This document shows positions 23,246-35,390 of a DNA stretch of 64,000 nt, piece after piece (position 1 is the first letter of the stretch; each line of letters begins with the position of its first letter). The notes below the pieces were generated by a model. That model made no database searches. It saw only the letters and a program-made list of their open reading frames with translations, and was not told the origin of the DNA. Source of the DNA: Psococerastis gibbosa (Eukaryota > Arthropoda > Insecta > Psocodea > Psocidae). The translations under genes were made by a program, and so were the position numbers. The stretch covers positions 9,534,874 to 9,598,873 of the forward strand of contig OZ020490.1 of the NCBI GenBank assembly GCA_963971405.1, written 5' to 3'.

Positions 23246-23384
23246 AATCGTAGGGGGGAAAGCCTTACAAGTGTAAAAATATATAAAAATAACTATCTAT
23301 TACTTCTGAAATCCCTTGTAAGAAATATTCCTCTACATTTTGTTGTATAATCTTCTTCTTCCAATGCCATTTGTGTATCGAAAA

Positions 23385-23683
23385 TTGGCTACCAATATTA
23401 ACTGAGATATGAATTTGTTAATGTTTTAATTGGCCACCATCTAGAAGTGAAATGGCACATCAAGCTGGATAACAAACTCGATCAAGACATTACTATGATA
23501 AATGTTTGTACCAAGTTTCATCAAAATGAGATAATATCTACGAAAGTTACAGTGCATTTTTTCATACATTCGAGTATATCGTATATGGGTGGTTTTAGGC
23601 TCAGGGGGTCATGAATTGAAAAGTCAGGTATGGAGAAATTTTCCGGAAGTCTCAATAGGTAGATGAAATCTCCCTAAAATAAG
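23385..23683 (+). repeat. Repeat B copy 2 (3' half)
   Basis: Matches the second half of repeat B, from ATTAACTGAGATATGAATT to GTAGATGAAATCTCCCTAAA. Confidence 0.55.
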
Positions 23684-24202
23684 ACTTGGACCCTGATTAA
23701 CAGGGAAACCGTTACAACCATGTTTGAAAATGTACCTAGTTGTCATTTTGCCCCTAAATATGATTGAAATTACGCGGTTAGAGTTCCATGTCTCTAGCTA
23801 ATCGGTATCTGTGACGGTCACATTCTATGTAAAGTAAAGTAAAATATATTCCTCCAAAAATAACAGTTTAAAATATGGAATCATTGATACAAAATTTAAA
23901 AATACAGTATAGATGTAATAAGACTGCATGATGTGCCATCCACCGTGTACAATGAGAAACTCGTATCTGCACGGATGGACGGCCGGCCAATCAAGCAGGA
24001 GAGGGAAATATTGACATCAATGTCCCTGGCTCGGAAAGAATGGCGGAGAACTCTTGTCCAATTGGGGGGCTGGAACCAAGATCGTATATCTGTGCGATAA
24101 AAAAGAAAAAATATATATTTAAAGGAATTGAAAGTGCATATGTACCGTATATCAAAGTGTAGAGTAATAATATTATTCTAATAAATTTCTCTACGATCGT
24201 AA

Positions 24203-24521
24203 GGCGCTTATTCCACCAACGTCAATAGTGATAGTAAATGTAGTATTGACGGGAACAGATCGGTGAAGGTCGATCTTACTTCGGATCTCCTACTATTATT
24301 AGGTTTTATTAAAAATAATAAGTGTATGAAGAAAACAAATACAAACAAAATTTCAAAAAACAAATGCAAACAAATTTCATAAATTTGGCGCATACGTGTC
24401 ATTAGAAGAAAAGTGATCAGTAGTTGAAAAAAACCAGTGGAATGGCGTGTATCAATGAAAAATTGAAATTTCCGTCAATATTACATTTACTATCACTATT
24501 GACGTTGGTGGAATAAGCGCC
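24203..24521. mobile_element. Harbinger-like MITE, TAA target duplication
   Basis: A 319-bp element with ~50-bp terminal inverted repeats beginning GGCGCTTATTCCACCAACG and bracketed by TAA on both sides (24200-24202 and 24522-24524). A 3-bp TWA duplication is characteristic of PIF/Harbinger. No transposase inside. Confidence 0.75.
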
Positions 24522-24831
24522 TAAGTTCCCATAAACTTTAATTTTGTATGAAAACGGATAATTTTATATATATATATTTTTTTTTTTATATATAAGTTGG
24601 GGTACAGGTGTTACCTGTGTGCACTTAAGCCTATTGGCCTATTGTGCCCCCTACAACAAAGTATCTACATCACTTCTACATCACTTTCTCGAGGCCTATC
24701 TCCCTCACGAGAGCCAGGATCTTGAGGGGATTCAGAAGTGGTAGGTCTTTTACATGTAACTGCAAGCTTTCCGAGCATGCTGCTCTTCTTCGTGCGATTG
24801 CATCGCATCGCATCGCAGGTCCTCCGCACCT

Positions 24832-25105
24832 TCATTGCAGAATCTGCAAGACTATAGTTGTCTCCCTAAGAGACTCCAGATATTTAACCCCAGGACCAAA
24901 GACGCCAAGGCCTGTTCTTGGTTTGGTACTTCCTAGCCTAGAGCCATCAGTATACCACTTGATTGTGTGACTATTGAGAATTCCTGCTGATTCGCAGCAT
25001 TCTTTCATTGTCCCTAATATAGTTTCGAATTCCCTCCTAAAACAGTATTTTGGATGGATTCTATCGCTTGGCATATCCAGGCAGTGGTCAGACGTAGTCA
25101 GAGAG
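24832..25105 (-). pseudogene. LINE RNase H-domain remnant
   Basis: The minus strand encodes REFETILGTMKECCESAGIL and then IKWYTDGSRLGSTKPRTGLG followed by VFGPG. W-Y-T-D-G-S is the first catalytic Asp motif of the RNase H domain found near the C-terminus of R1/LOA/I-type ORF2 proteins. It was probably part of a longer ORF2 that continues, out of frame, to about 24700. A dead fragment. Confidence 0.6.
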
Positions 25106-26276
25106 GCTGAGTCTCTCTTAATTGCCCTTCCACTCCTAGTAATGCCATTTCTGCAGAAGTTTCCACTGCAACATGGAGGGGTGGGAAGTCCAGTACTATC
25201 TCCATTGCTGCAGTGGGACAGGATTACATAGCCCCTGTAAAGCATCATGTTAGAGAATACGGGCTTCTGAATGTAGCCATAATTTGGATTATTCAGAGAA
25301 AAAAACGGATAATAGGAGTGCCTCTTAATGCAGACGTCAAGATTAAGCACACAAAAAGCTGTTTTATCTTGTTTTTAGTAACAGCACTTTGAAATTTATG
25401 TCTGCAAAAACCAAAATATGTACCGTTATTGTCAGATGTTAACGAAATATTGCTTTTATACCAAAACCACACTAACCATATACAACAATTTAACGCGATA
25501 AAATACTACTGTTCCAAAATATTTTATTTAATCCGACAGGCTGTGACAATGGGCAAAATCCAAACGGTTGGACAAATACATCATTGATGTCTGTTTTTCA
25601 TAGTAAGCTTACATAACGGGAGGTCAAGTTATTGTTGTAGGGTTGTAAATTGTGGTTAGCAGTAAAGAACATAAAGATTGCTGAATGGCATCAAAACTGT
25701 CAGCAAAGATAAAGGGTATTATTATTTTCCGTTTTTAATGGTGCAATAACTGTATTGACTGTGATCAAAAAGGTTCTGTACAAAGAAATTAATTATAATA
25801 GAAAAGGGCCAAAAAAGAAGCCTACGGTATTGTCTAGCTCATGCTTTCATGAAAACATTTTCATGAATGTTTTAGCTGCGGATTATGTTACAACATATAA
25901 AATGCCTGCGGACAAATGGGTAATCTGGAAATGACGTCACATTCCTGATTTGAAATTGGGGACGTGGTACTCGAGGCTATTCGGCGGCATCCTCACAAAT
26001 TACATTGCTAGCCACAGTCACGTGACCCCCTTTTTAACCAATAACTTAAATTTATGTTCAAAAATATTATTTTTGACCTACTAAATTTTTTATGAAACAA
26101 ATAATTTCAGGGAAATAAAATGTATACATGAGGAGGCTGTTTACAAACATGACCAACTCCAAGTTGTAGAATTTTTCAGGAGAGTGGATTTTCTGTTGAA
26201 AATTGCATTAAGTTTATAGCTTACCCTAGACTTCTCAGCGCTTCTGTGCGCAATCTGGCTGCATTTGTCACTTTAT
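25106..26276. other. No gene recognised
   Basis: AT-rich sequence with no supported coding frame, repeat end or RNA gene. The short frames have no family features. Confidence 0.4.
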
Positions 26277-27118
26277 TGCTTTCCAATTTATACGTGTAGT
26301 ATAAGGAAAGCTTTGTGACGGTCGAAATTTTCGATTCCGAGATTTCAACCGATTTACACGTTTTAAGGACCCAGGAACCCAAAAAAGTGTTTTTTACGAA
26401 ATGTCTGTCTGCCTATCTGTTCGTCGATTTCCGGGCAAACTAGTCGGTCGATTTTGATGAAGTTCGGCATGTAGGTTCACAAAAATCATACCTCAGGACA
26501 ATTTTTTTTATTTTGGGCTAACTCAATTTGGGGGGTTTTTATTTTCAAAAAACGTCTAAAAAATTTATTTCACAAAAACGGCTCCAACGATTTCTTTTAA
26601 ATTCACATATATTGTAGTTGTTGTTAATGTTAATAAAATGCGGGGGGTCGCTTGCCCCTTGATAGTTTGCTTCTGGGGGTAAAAAAATAAAAATGACTAA
26701 ATTTTAATGAAAAATGACTAAAAATAATTTTTCTGCGACACCTTTCTATCGATGATTTCTGCCTTCAGGTATGTTTTAGGTGTTAAATTGAGTAACGAAA
26801 CCGGACAGGTTGCTTTCCCAAAAAAGTATTTGGTTTTGTACAAAAAAAAAAGTTTTTTTTTGAAAAAATGATAGAAAATTCACGCTGAAATGCATTGCGT
26901 GCCCTGCCAGTATTGCTGTGTGGTAATGTGTTGGCCTGACCTATCTAGAATTTACCTCACCACCAGTGACGAGTGACGTCAGGTGGCCACCCCCCCCCCC
27001 CCCCGAGATATCGGAAATTTAGTCATAGTAAAATTATTTACCATGAAATTACTCATTTTCCCTATCTACTAATTTTGATAAATTGGAAAGCATGTTCGAG
27101 TAAACTCGGACCGGTTCT
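26277..27118 (+). repeat. Repeat A copy 2
   Basis: Collinear with 11345-12192. TGCTTTCCAATTTATACG near the left end and ATAAATTGGAAAGCATG near the right end form a clear ~15-bp inverted repeat, suggesting a non-autonomous DNA element. The right end again runs into GAGTAAACTCGGACCGGTT. Confidence 0.6.
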
Positions 27119-27129
27119 TTTACAACGTG

Positions 27130-27303
27130 CAGCAGCCTGATCGAGACGATTATAATACCGGTATTTATTTAATCCCCTGGTAATAAAAATGTAAACAAGA
27201 TAATTTTATAATGGAAAGTGCTATTCAAAATTTGTTTGTTGACAGTTATAATCCTAGGGTATTTATTTAACCCCGGTATTATAATCGCCTCGATGAAGCT
27301 GCT
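27130..27303. mobile_element. Repeat F MITE copy
   Basis: Terminal inverted repeats GCAGCCTGATCGAGACG and CGCCTCGATGAAGCTGC. The interior, including TTATAATGGAAAGTGC, is shared with 30801 (inverted) and 34174. Confidence 0.6.
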
Positions 27304-28327
27304 GGTGGACATTAAAATTTTCTGCAAGGTCGGATCAAAACCCCATTTTGTAAAAAAAATGGAGTTGGCCACGTTTGTAACCAAGCTCCTCACATATCTA
27401 TTAGTGCATTAAAATAGGGGTACCCTACTGTTGTATATATATTTATATCAAATGTCCCGCGTAAAATATCGCTTACCTATATATTATATTCCAGTGGGCA
27501 GTGCATAAAAATACAGAGGGTCAACTAGGTCCGTAAATCTAGCACGTTACCTCATAAAGACATAACTGTTTTGGTTTTAATAATTTTGAGTGATGAAAAT
27601 ATTATTTAGAGAGGGGGTAGGGCTTAAAACCGGCTTAACCCCCCCCCCCCCCCAATTTAAGTAAGTACTCACAGTATATTGTAACGTCATATAAAACAAC
27701 TAACTATAAAATCTAACGCCATATTGGAAACCTAACTTTCTCCTCTTTATGGTAACAAAAATCCTCTTCAAATCAGCAAAACTACTGATACCAACTGTTA
27801 TGTCGACGATTTTTAGCAGCCACTGCAATTTGGCGACGAGATAGTGACTGCGGCAGCGATCACATGGCCATAAATTGGCTGGTCGTCCATATAAAGAAGC
27901 CATGAAAATGTAGTAAAGATAACGCCAGGATTGTAATACTATCTTGCGGTGGAGGGGGGGGGGGGTATAGGGGCTAAGTAATGGTCATGGACCGATAATT
28001 AACCCCCTTTTTACATTTTCTTATTTTTATTTTTCCTTCATCTACTTTAAATGCTTCTTCTATATCGTAGACTGGCGATCATCATTGCAATTTGGAAACT
28101 GCTGCTCTGACAAGGGACAAGCCGTGCTCTTGCGAAACCACTGTCTCAGGTTTTTCAACCAGGATGTTCGTCTTCTTCTGTTCTTCTATCTTCCCTTGGA
28201 TTATTACATGCAGAGAAGGTGCTACTTTTCGTTCCTCATCACATGGTCAAAATTTGATTCCGTTTCTTAACCGTCAGCAGCAACTCGGCTTCCATTTGCC
28301 TTAGAACCTCAGCATTAAAGGCACGAT

Positions 28328-28480
28328 AGTATAAGGAAAGCTTTGTACTGCTTAAATTTCGATTTCGAAAATTCAATGGAATTAAGACCCCAAATAAGTG
28401 GTTTTAACGAAATACCCGTCTGTCCGTATTTCGATTATTTGGAAGAATTTGATGAAATTTGACGTGCAGATGAGCAAAAT
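28328..28480 (+). repeat. Repeat A fragment
   Basis: AGTATAAGGAAAGCTTTGTA ... GTTTTAACGAAATACCCGTC matches the first part of repeat A. Confidence 0.45.
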
Positions 28481-28511
28481 TCTTACCTACTGTATATACT
28501 GTATGTAGCTG

Positions 28512-28770
28512 TAGTCAGAATGGCGTAGAGGTAACGACTCGGACTATCATCCAGAAGGTGACTGGTTCGAGTCCCACCCGAATGCCAAAATTTTCTAGTG
28601 GTACAATTATTTATCTTCTGACTACCATGCTTCGGAGGGCATGTAAAGCCGGCGGTCCCGGCAGTCTTCCCTGACTGTCGATAGGTTAAACAGGAGGCTG
28701 TTGATGCAACCTGAAAACACCTGTACCACGGGTAGTACCACCCCGACACGAATTTACTTTACTTTTACTG
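28512..28770 (+). mobile_element. tRNA-derived SINE (SINE4)
   Basis: A-box-like ATGGCGTAGAGGTAACGACT and B-box-like CTGGTTCGAGTCCCACC at tRNA spacing. A body with CCATGCTTCGGAGGGCATGT is shared with SINE1, followed by an unrelated tail ending TTTACTTTACTTTTA. Confidence 0.55.
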
Positions 28771-28931
28771 TATGTAGCTGTATTTTTCAATTTATTGGAT
28801 AACTTTATTTAGGGGGATTATGTAATACGAATCGATACATTTTTGTTTAGTTTATCCAACGCTTGCTTCAGCATTTCTGGTTTAAGCAAACTTGTCAACA
28901 TGGTGGGGGGAGTCAGTCTGTTTTTTTAACT

Positions 28932-29213
28932 TGACGCACCCTAAGCGCAAACTCATTTCCCTCGGGGAGAAGGGGAGTTGACTGACAGGGTGGGCCTCCT
29001 AATTATAATGGGTTCCGAACCACTTGGGGAACATAGTAAAGTCAAACGATTAACCTGGACTCGACACGCACTTAGACTGACTGGTAGTCCCAGCACTTTA
29101 TCATGTCTAACTATGTTCCCCTGCCAACGCTGTGCACACTACCAAGTTTTCTGCAGTTTTGAACAGGCTCTGTTCTCGTGGATTCAGCTTGGAAAGGCCG
29201 TTGGCGAAATATC
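28932..29213 (-). mobile_element. 5S-rRNA-like SINE, copy 3
   Basis: A reversed copy whose head on the minus strand is GCCAACGGCCTTTCCAAGCT, the copy closest to 5S rRNA at the start, with ACTTGGTAGTGTGCACAGCG downstream. A separate piece of the family's 3' part lies in plus orientation at 29472-29592. Confidence 0.5.
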
Positions 29214-30011
29214 AATGCATAGGAAAGCATGCACGTGTACACTCGTACACTTTCTTTCTTAACTTACGGAGACCTGTAGGTTGAAGGTTACAAGACAGCT
29301 CCCCGTTGATAAGGCACTGCTATTAGCTATATTGAGAGAACGGCTCAGAATTATTTTGAAAGTTGTTGCATTAAACATAAACTACAGTTAGAAGCTTTCG
29401 CCAGATGAATTTTCCGTTGTAGGATTGAAGTGCTTTCTGTGATTTTTTGCCTTAGTTGTCATGTTTAAAGATTCAACTCACCCCCTCCCTGAGGTGAAGG
29501 AGTCTGTCCTTAGTGCGCCTAAAGTTAAGAAACACTCCCCCCCGCCAGGCCGACAGGGTTGCTTAAAGCCGAAAGGCTGAAAGCGGGCCTTGAGAAAACA
29601 CTTTAAGACTTAACAACCTCCACTTAATTTTTAAAGACATCTCATTTTTTTCTTTAAAAAAATACGCTTTAAGTAGGGTTGCCGGGACCCCCCTGTATTA
29701 AATGTTACGGGTTTCTTAATTTGTACCCCACACATATATACATAATACAAACGTATATTAAATGGAAATAGCAGACACTCATAGGAATTTCCATTCAAGT
29801 CTGCATCGTACCTGATGAGATTCCTCTGCATACCGCATCACTGATGGAATTCCCTGTAAGAATTTTAATTTCTTGTACATTCTATTTTTGAGAAATATTT
29901 TCACGAATTATTGCATTTCTGTATAGGCTGATTTCCTCATACTTATAGATGGGGGCTGCAATATTTCATTGAATTGAAATTTGACTTCATGTTTCCTTTC
30001 CAGTTTCCGAT

Positions 30012-30060
30012 GGTATTGTTGTTGTTGTTGTAGTTGTTGTTGTTGTTGTTGTTGTTGTTA
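30012..30060. repeat. (TTG)n microsatellite
   Basis: About 15 TTG units with one GTA interruption. Confidence 0.9.
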
Positions 30061-30209
30061 ATATGGGTAGCGTAGGAACGCTAATTTGTCTCTCTATACA
30101 TTCACTTAATATTAATCACAGTTTCACTTTACGTCAATAGATACATGAAAACACAGCCATCACTACAAGTATCCCTTATGAGACATACATACAGGCCAAG
30201 TACTTAGGA

Positions 30210-30590
30210 CTAACGCACTACAACAGACTCCCAACATGAGTAAAAACTATTAAACAATTGAACGTATTTCGAAAATATCTAAAAACATATCTCAACGAGT
30301 TAACACTAAACAACACACTTGCTGACTTACTTACTGAACGTAGATTAAGCTTTTTCTTTTAAATTTATTAAGATGCACACGGGCTGAGCCCTGCAGCATA
30401 TTACGATTACTGTAATTTACTTGTTAATTACTTTTAATTGAAATATACATTTATTGTATTGTACTTTAGTCCATGCACTAACTAAAGCCTCCATAAAAGG
30501 AATACCACATGGCACAGCCTAATTTCATGCTGGTGCCGTGCTGGATTCATTTTACAAATGTTTTTTGCGGTAATAAATATGATTTGATTT
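30210..30590 (+). pseudogene. LINE (CR1/L2-like) 3' fragment
   Basis: Frame 30210-30361 reads LTHYNRLPT, stop, VKTIKQLNVFRKYLKTYLNE and ends RRLSFFF-stop. The pattern N-x-LP ... F+..LK..L is the usual end of CR1/L2/Jockey-type ORF2 proteins. A 3' UTR of about 230 bp follows to an AATAAATATGATTTGATTTT end. One in-frame TGA shows it is dead. Confidence 0.5.
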
Positions 30591-30800
30591 TAAAATTGAA
30601 TTTTATTCTTTCCAAGAGAAAGCATTGTTTGTGACCAATTATTTTATTATAAAATTTGTATTTAATACAAAAAAATTAATCTCAACAAAAGAATTGAAAT
30701 TAAAATAATAAAAAGGTTATTTTGTCAAAGTACCTTCATATACCTGTATGCCTAATTTCTATAAATATTATGTCAACAACACACACATTATTTACACATC

Positions 30801-30973
30801 TGCAGCCTGATCGAGGCGATTATAATACTGGTGTTAAATAAATACCCTAGGATTATAACTGTAAACAAACAAATTTTGAATAGCACTTTCCATTATAAAA
30901 TTATCTTGTTTACATTTTTATTACCAGGGGATTAAATAAATACCGGTATTATAATCGCCTCGATCAGGCTGCA
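30801..30973. mobile_element. Repeat F MITE copy, best inverted repeats
   Basis: A 173-bp element with ~31-bp arms, TGCAGCCTGATCGAGGCGAT at the left and its inverse at the right with one mismatch. The interior is inverted relative to 27130. Confidence 0.7.
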
Positions 30974-31002
30974 GGGGTGCACTATTGCTACTGACGGCTG
31001 GG

Positions 31003-31125
31003 CTCCAGTAATCCAACCCGTGGCCATAGTGAGATTCGCTGAAGCAGTGGGGCTCGACAAGTGGGACTGCGGGACCTATGGGCCCAAATTGAGGCCTGGG
31101 TCCCGACTACAAAATACTACTACTA
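31003..31125 (+). pseudogene. R1/LOA-type LINE 3' end
   Basis: GACGGCTGGGCTCCAGTAAT ... GAGATTCGCTGAAGCAGTGG corresponds to the C-terminal residues DGWAP...VRFAEAV seen also at 58735-59040. It is followed by CCTATGGGCCCAAATT, GGCCTGGGTCC and a (TAC)n tail. Confidence 0.6.
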
Positions 31126-31139
31126 CACACATTATTCCT

Positions 31140-31497
31140 TTCCGATTTATACGTAGTATAACGAAAGCTTTGTGTTAAATTGAGTAACGAAACCGGACAG
31201 GTTGCTTTCCCAAAAAAGTATTTGGTTTTGCACAAAAATTATTTTTTGAAAAAATGATAGAAAATTCACGCTCAAATACATTACGTACCCTGCCATTATT
31301 ACTGTGCGGTGGTGTATTGGTCTGACCTATCTAGAATTTACCTCACCTCCAGTAACGTCAGGTGGACGGCAACCCCCCCCCCCTCCTCCCCCCGAGATAT
31401 CCGAAATTTAACCATAGGAAAAGTATTTACCATTTTCTTATCATTTTCTCCATCTACTAATTGATAAATTTGAGTAAGTTCGAGTAAACTCGGACCG
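31140..31497 (+). repeat. Repeat A fragment with internal deletion
   Basis: The left end (GATTTATACGTAGTATAACG) joins directly to the second half (GTGTTAAATTGAGTAACGAA) and runs to ACTCGGACCGGTT. About 490 bp of the middle is missing. Confidence 0.55.
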
Positions 31498-32187
31498 GTT
31501 ATTTAATTTGTAATTACTTTGCTTATATGTTTGTTGTATTAATTATTATGGACTGTTAAATAAGTCAACTCTAGCTACTACTTCTTCTTCTTCTTCAGCT
31601 CTTCTCTCAAAGTGCCTCTACTCTGCGTCGAAAGTCTAAAAACCAACTTTATAATGGCTGCTTACTGTACAAAACAATACGTGAATATCAATTGCTACAT
31701 TTATTTCGCAAACATTTAATCAATTTCAATAGCCACACCACGACGTCACCTGGGAGTACAGTAAAGTTGCTGAATTTTGCAAAAACAAAATAACCTCCCC
31801 CCTGGGGTACAAATTTCCAGTTAATACTTGCCGCCTTTGGGGTTTTATGTGTTGTACTTCGCCAATCAGCCCCATTGAGCTCTGTTAATCAGTACTTGCC
31901 CAGTTGGGTTTAATTTAACTCAAAATTTTGAGAACCGTTTCATTTGCAGTTGACCCTGATATTGTACAGTTTGTCTAGAGGGACTCACTTATACTCTACA
32001 CTGTAAAGTTTGTTTTGAAACTTTCAGCACTAAATTGGAATCCAATAATGGGAAAGGGACTTCACTGGGACAGTATGTACAGTGACCTCAAAGAACCAAA
32101 CATACATAATTGGGACAGCGGTGAGGACTTAAAGGTTTACGGTTCGAGTCCCAAACCTACCATATTGCTTCTTCTGAGTTTAAAATC

Positions 32188-32547
32188 TCAACGACTGGTT
32201 GACAGCAACTCTCTGCATATAATCATCCCGCTCTCTCGGCCCTGCGCCTTCCTCTTCAGCTCTTGGTACGTTCGAGCTCCTGCGTCCTCCTTCATTTGAT
32301 CCATGAATTTCTTTTCTCTTCTATTGGTCCCTTCCACTGTGGCCTCAATGATGGTGTGTACCAGATTTTCATGTCTTGGTAAATGTCCTACCCATTTCGA
32401 TCTTTGACTCTTTATATGAGGTAGCAGCTGTCTCTCTTCTTTAATAGACTCTAGCACTCTTCCCTTGGTCACGTGGTCCCTATTGTATGAACGGCTGTCC
32501 TTCTTCTTCTTCAGTGCTACAGCTCGGGGTGAGCTATGGCCTTTCAC
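32188..32547 (-). pseudogene. RTE-like LINE ORF2 C-terminal remnant
   Basis: The minus strand reads RSYNRDHVTKGRVLESIKEE, then QRSKWVGHLPRHENLVHTII, then FMDQMKEDAGARTYQELKR. W-x-GH-x-x-R-H-x-x-L followed by a basic region and an M-KED...YQE-K segment is the C-terminal tail typical of RTE/CR1-like reverse transcriptase proteins. RT and endonuclease domains are absent. The upstream minus-strand sequence to about 32840 is also open but unrecognised. Confidence 0.6.
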
Positions 32548-32904
32548 AACACCTTTCCATACATGCTTGTCGCTGGTCCTCCTTTGCCTAGCAGCCCTGA
32601 CATCTTTCGCTGGTCATATTGCACCTCGCCTCTCCAACGGTTCGTGGCTTGACTTGCCACCATTTCCCCTCCATTCTCGCTCTGTGTAGGAAGTTTGGGG
32701 CACGATGCTGAGCCATTTTTTCCACCGAATTCTTTGGACATTTTTGGAGCGAATGGTGTTTTCTTTTTCCCGGATTTCGAATTCCAATCTATCCCGACGT
32801 TCGTTTGTCTTCTCCAGCCACTAAGCTCATTCACCCCTACCATAAATGCACCTTACGATGGTACGTTCAGATATCCGTAATTTCTAGGCATGAGCTGCGG
32901 TCAA

Positions 32905-33275
32905 TGTTTCGGCAACGGCCTTGCTATGTTGAATCCATTAGAGCAGAGCATTTTTCAAACTGCGGCAAACTTGGTAGTGTGCACATCGTTGGCAGGGGAA
33001 CATGGTGGGACATGATAACGCGCTGAGACTATACTAGTCAGTCTCCATGCGTGTCGAGGCCTGGTCACCTCCGATTTAATCGTGGGACTTTACCATGTTC
33101 CCCAAGTGGTTCGGAATCCATTATAATCAGGAGGTCCACCCTGTCAGTCAACTCCCCTTCCCCCGAGGTGAAAGAGTCTGCCCTTAGGGTGCCTCAAGTT
33201 AACAAACACTCTCACTCCCCCAGACAGGCTGACAGGGTTGCTTAAAGCAGAAATGCTGAAAGCAGGCGTTAGGAA
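32905..33275 (+). mobile_element. 5S-rRNA-like SINE, copy 4 (longest)
   Basis: GGCAACGGCCTTGCTATGTT head, ACTTGGTAGTGTGCACATCG, body with AGTGGTTCGGAATCC and CCCCCGAGGTGAAAGAGTC, ending CTTAAAGCAGAAATGCTGAA. It gives the fullest view of the family, about 370 bp. Confidence 0.5.
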
Positions 33276-33815
33276 CAGCAACATGTTTCGGCGCCACATA
33301 TTGCGGCGGATCTAGTTGTACGGTATATTTTAAGCATAGTTTCTCTAGATAGTTGCCTTGAGGCGAATGAGTAACGACAATGGATCATCTCAGTTTTCGA
33401 AATAAACATGGACATCATCAATTTACTGGAAATGTGTTTCGCATAAATTTTCGCTGATGGACAAATAGCTGAAAAAGGGAAGCAGCCCGAACGGAAGCAG
33501 TTTAATGGGTTTTGGAATTAAAGTTTGTAGTACCCCCCATCTCCCGGTCTCGCTTGTCGCGTGTTGACCTTACGTTGCCAAAACATACCTTTTTTTCAAA
33601 AGAGGTTTCAACCCTGACTCATTAGCAGCTTTTCGATGTATTTAGTTCATTCTAACGGCGATGTTCAAAAGAATAGTAAATAAAAATGTGTATGTAAAAT
33701 TCGCAATAACCGGATATGGTAAATTGTTTATTTACATAATAGATCGATACGCTTAAGTTCAGAAACTCTTTTTGTATACCCAGCAATGAAATATAAATAG
33801 GAGAGACCCGAGGCA

Positions 33816-33925
33816 GTGTTTTGGGAAGAGCACGACTTCCCTTTTCGGAGCAGCAGTCTCTAAGGTCCAAATTCCCATGATTATCGATTATCTTCGATAG
33901 AAGAGGCATTTAAAGAAGAAGATAA
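33816..33925 (+). repeat. Repeat H copy
   Basis: GCAGCAGTCTCTAAGGTCC ... CTTCGATAGAAGAGGCATTT. Related copies at 61505-61595 and reversed at about 28040-28150. Confidence 0.4.
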
Positions 33926-34020
33926 GAGAGATGGGGCGCCTGCTAAGGATACTTGTCAAATTTCTGGAGCTACTTGACACTTCTTTTTTGACCAATAGAG
34001 CACTCCTTGCAGGACACATC

Positions 34021-34034
34021 CCAACAACAACAAT

Positions 34035-34098
<64 letters not shown>

Positions 34099-34111
34099 GC
34101 AGCAACAACAG
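34021..34111. repeat. (CAA)n microsatellite
   Basis: About 30 CAA units with ATA and GCA interruptions. It accounts for poly-Thr and poly-Leu open frames on the two strands, which are not genes. Confidence 0.95.
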
Positions 34112-34173
34112 GGCATGCTCTGATTGGTCGGAGAAGACGTGGTGAGTGGCCCCAGAAATTAAAAAATACCTCT

Positions 34174-34345
34174 CCTGCGGCCCGATCATGGTGATTATAA
34201 TACTGTGGTTAATATACAAGTAATACCCTGGTATTAAAAATGTAAGCAAGATAATTTTACAGTGGAAAGTGCTATTCAAAATTTGTTTGTTTACAGTTTT
34301 AACCCCAGGAGTAAGTTAATACCAATCGCCATTATCGGGCCACTG
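34174..34345. mobile_element. Repeat F MITE copy
   Basis: CCTGCGGCCCGATCATGGTG left and CGCCATTATCGGGCCACTG right. The interior is the same as at 15541 and 27130. Confidence 0.6.
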
Positions 34346-34865
34346 TACACAATAGAACTCAGTATAGCATATAAGGCACCACTTTAGCTCCCTGGTTAAA
34401 TTAAAACAAAATGTTTGCAATGTTTGAGAAATTATAAATATATATATATATTATGATTATTTTTAAAAACGCTATGCCATAGATTTAAACTCTGGAAGCT
34501 GCAAAATTATCCTGCCGAAAATGTTATTTACTCTGAATATTGTAACTTATTGTAAACTGTCCGCTCTCTGTATGAATGGGGAAAATTTCAAAGGAACATC
34601 TCGAACTAATCAGTTTTTCACCCGTTTTAAAACTTTGTAAGGATCTTTCAGAAGGGTCCAAAGAGCTCTTAATAATAAGTGAATCATTATTCGCCATGTC
34701 TTTTAAGCTTTGAATGAAGACTTCTAAAAGAAATTATAAAAAGTAAGCAATGTCATTCAGAGATGTCTTTTGCCGGAAATGCCTACTTAAGTTTTCAAAA
34801 ACATGCAGCTGTATACCAACGTAACAAATTAACTAATCCGGGAATACGTATATTGTAGTGTTATA

Positions 34866-35068
34866 AATAAATAAATATGACTTTTTGTTCTATTACAAAG
34901 CCAACCTAGCCGAGTTAGTCCTATAAAGCCCTCTCTTACACTCAACTAGGATAGCCCGAGACCGCCTGCTTTACATGCTCTCCGAAGCATGGCCAGAATA
35001 TGTGGCAAGTGTGGGACTCGAACCAACCAACTTTCTGGTCGCAGTCTGTACCACTACTCTACATATCC
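34866..35068 (-). mobile_element. SINE1 copy
   Basis: Reversed copy with all landmarks: ATTT tail, CCTAGTTGAGTGTAAGAGAG, CTTCGGAGAGCATGTAAAGC, and GGTTCGAGTCCCACAC at the B box. Confidence 0.7.
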
Positions 35069-35154
35069 TTACATGGTATATAACACTGACATTAAACTAA
35101 CTTTGGTTGAAGAGGTAACCTCCTCGTTATAACAGAAATTACAGGATATAGAAA

Positions 35155-35390
35155 AAACTGGACTTGGCGCGATTCGAACCCACAATCTACGCTTATCCGG
35201 GGCGTCGTCTTAACCGCTGGACCACAGGCCCGACAAGTACAGTGCCTTCTAAATCCTCTGCATACATTAAAATGCACATGAGTAGAGGATTTAGAAGGCA
35301 CTGTAGTTGTCGGGCTTGTGGTCCAGTGGTTAAGAAGACACCATGCGTTAGGCGTAGATTGTGGGTTCAAATCCTGTCAAGTCTAGTCTA
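35155..35390. mobile_element. SINE2 inverted dimer (head to head)
   Basis: The minus half (GGCGCGATTCGAACCCACAA ... GGACCACAGGCCCGACAA) and the plus half (TGTCGGGCTTGTGGTCCAGT ... GTGGGTTCAAATCCTG) face each other. They are joined by a hairpin loop flanked by CAGTGCCTTCTAAATCCTCT and its inverse complement. Each half keeps A- and B-box-like blocks. Confidence 0.65.

Noticed and set aside
24832..25350. Intact RNase H gene
   Set aside because: Only the first catalytic motif is present, without a complete fold; best read as a truncated LINE ORF2 fragment.
32544..32880. 99-aa minus-strand frame next to the RTE remnant
   Set aside because: Composition is protein-like but no motif is recognisable and it ends at a stop before the LINE part; too weak to call a gene.
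33931..34279. Poly-Thr and poly-Leu proteins
   Set aside because: Readings of the (CAA)n microsatellite on either strand.
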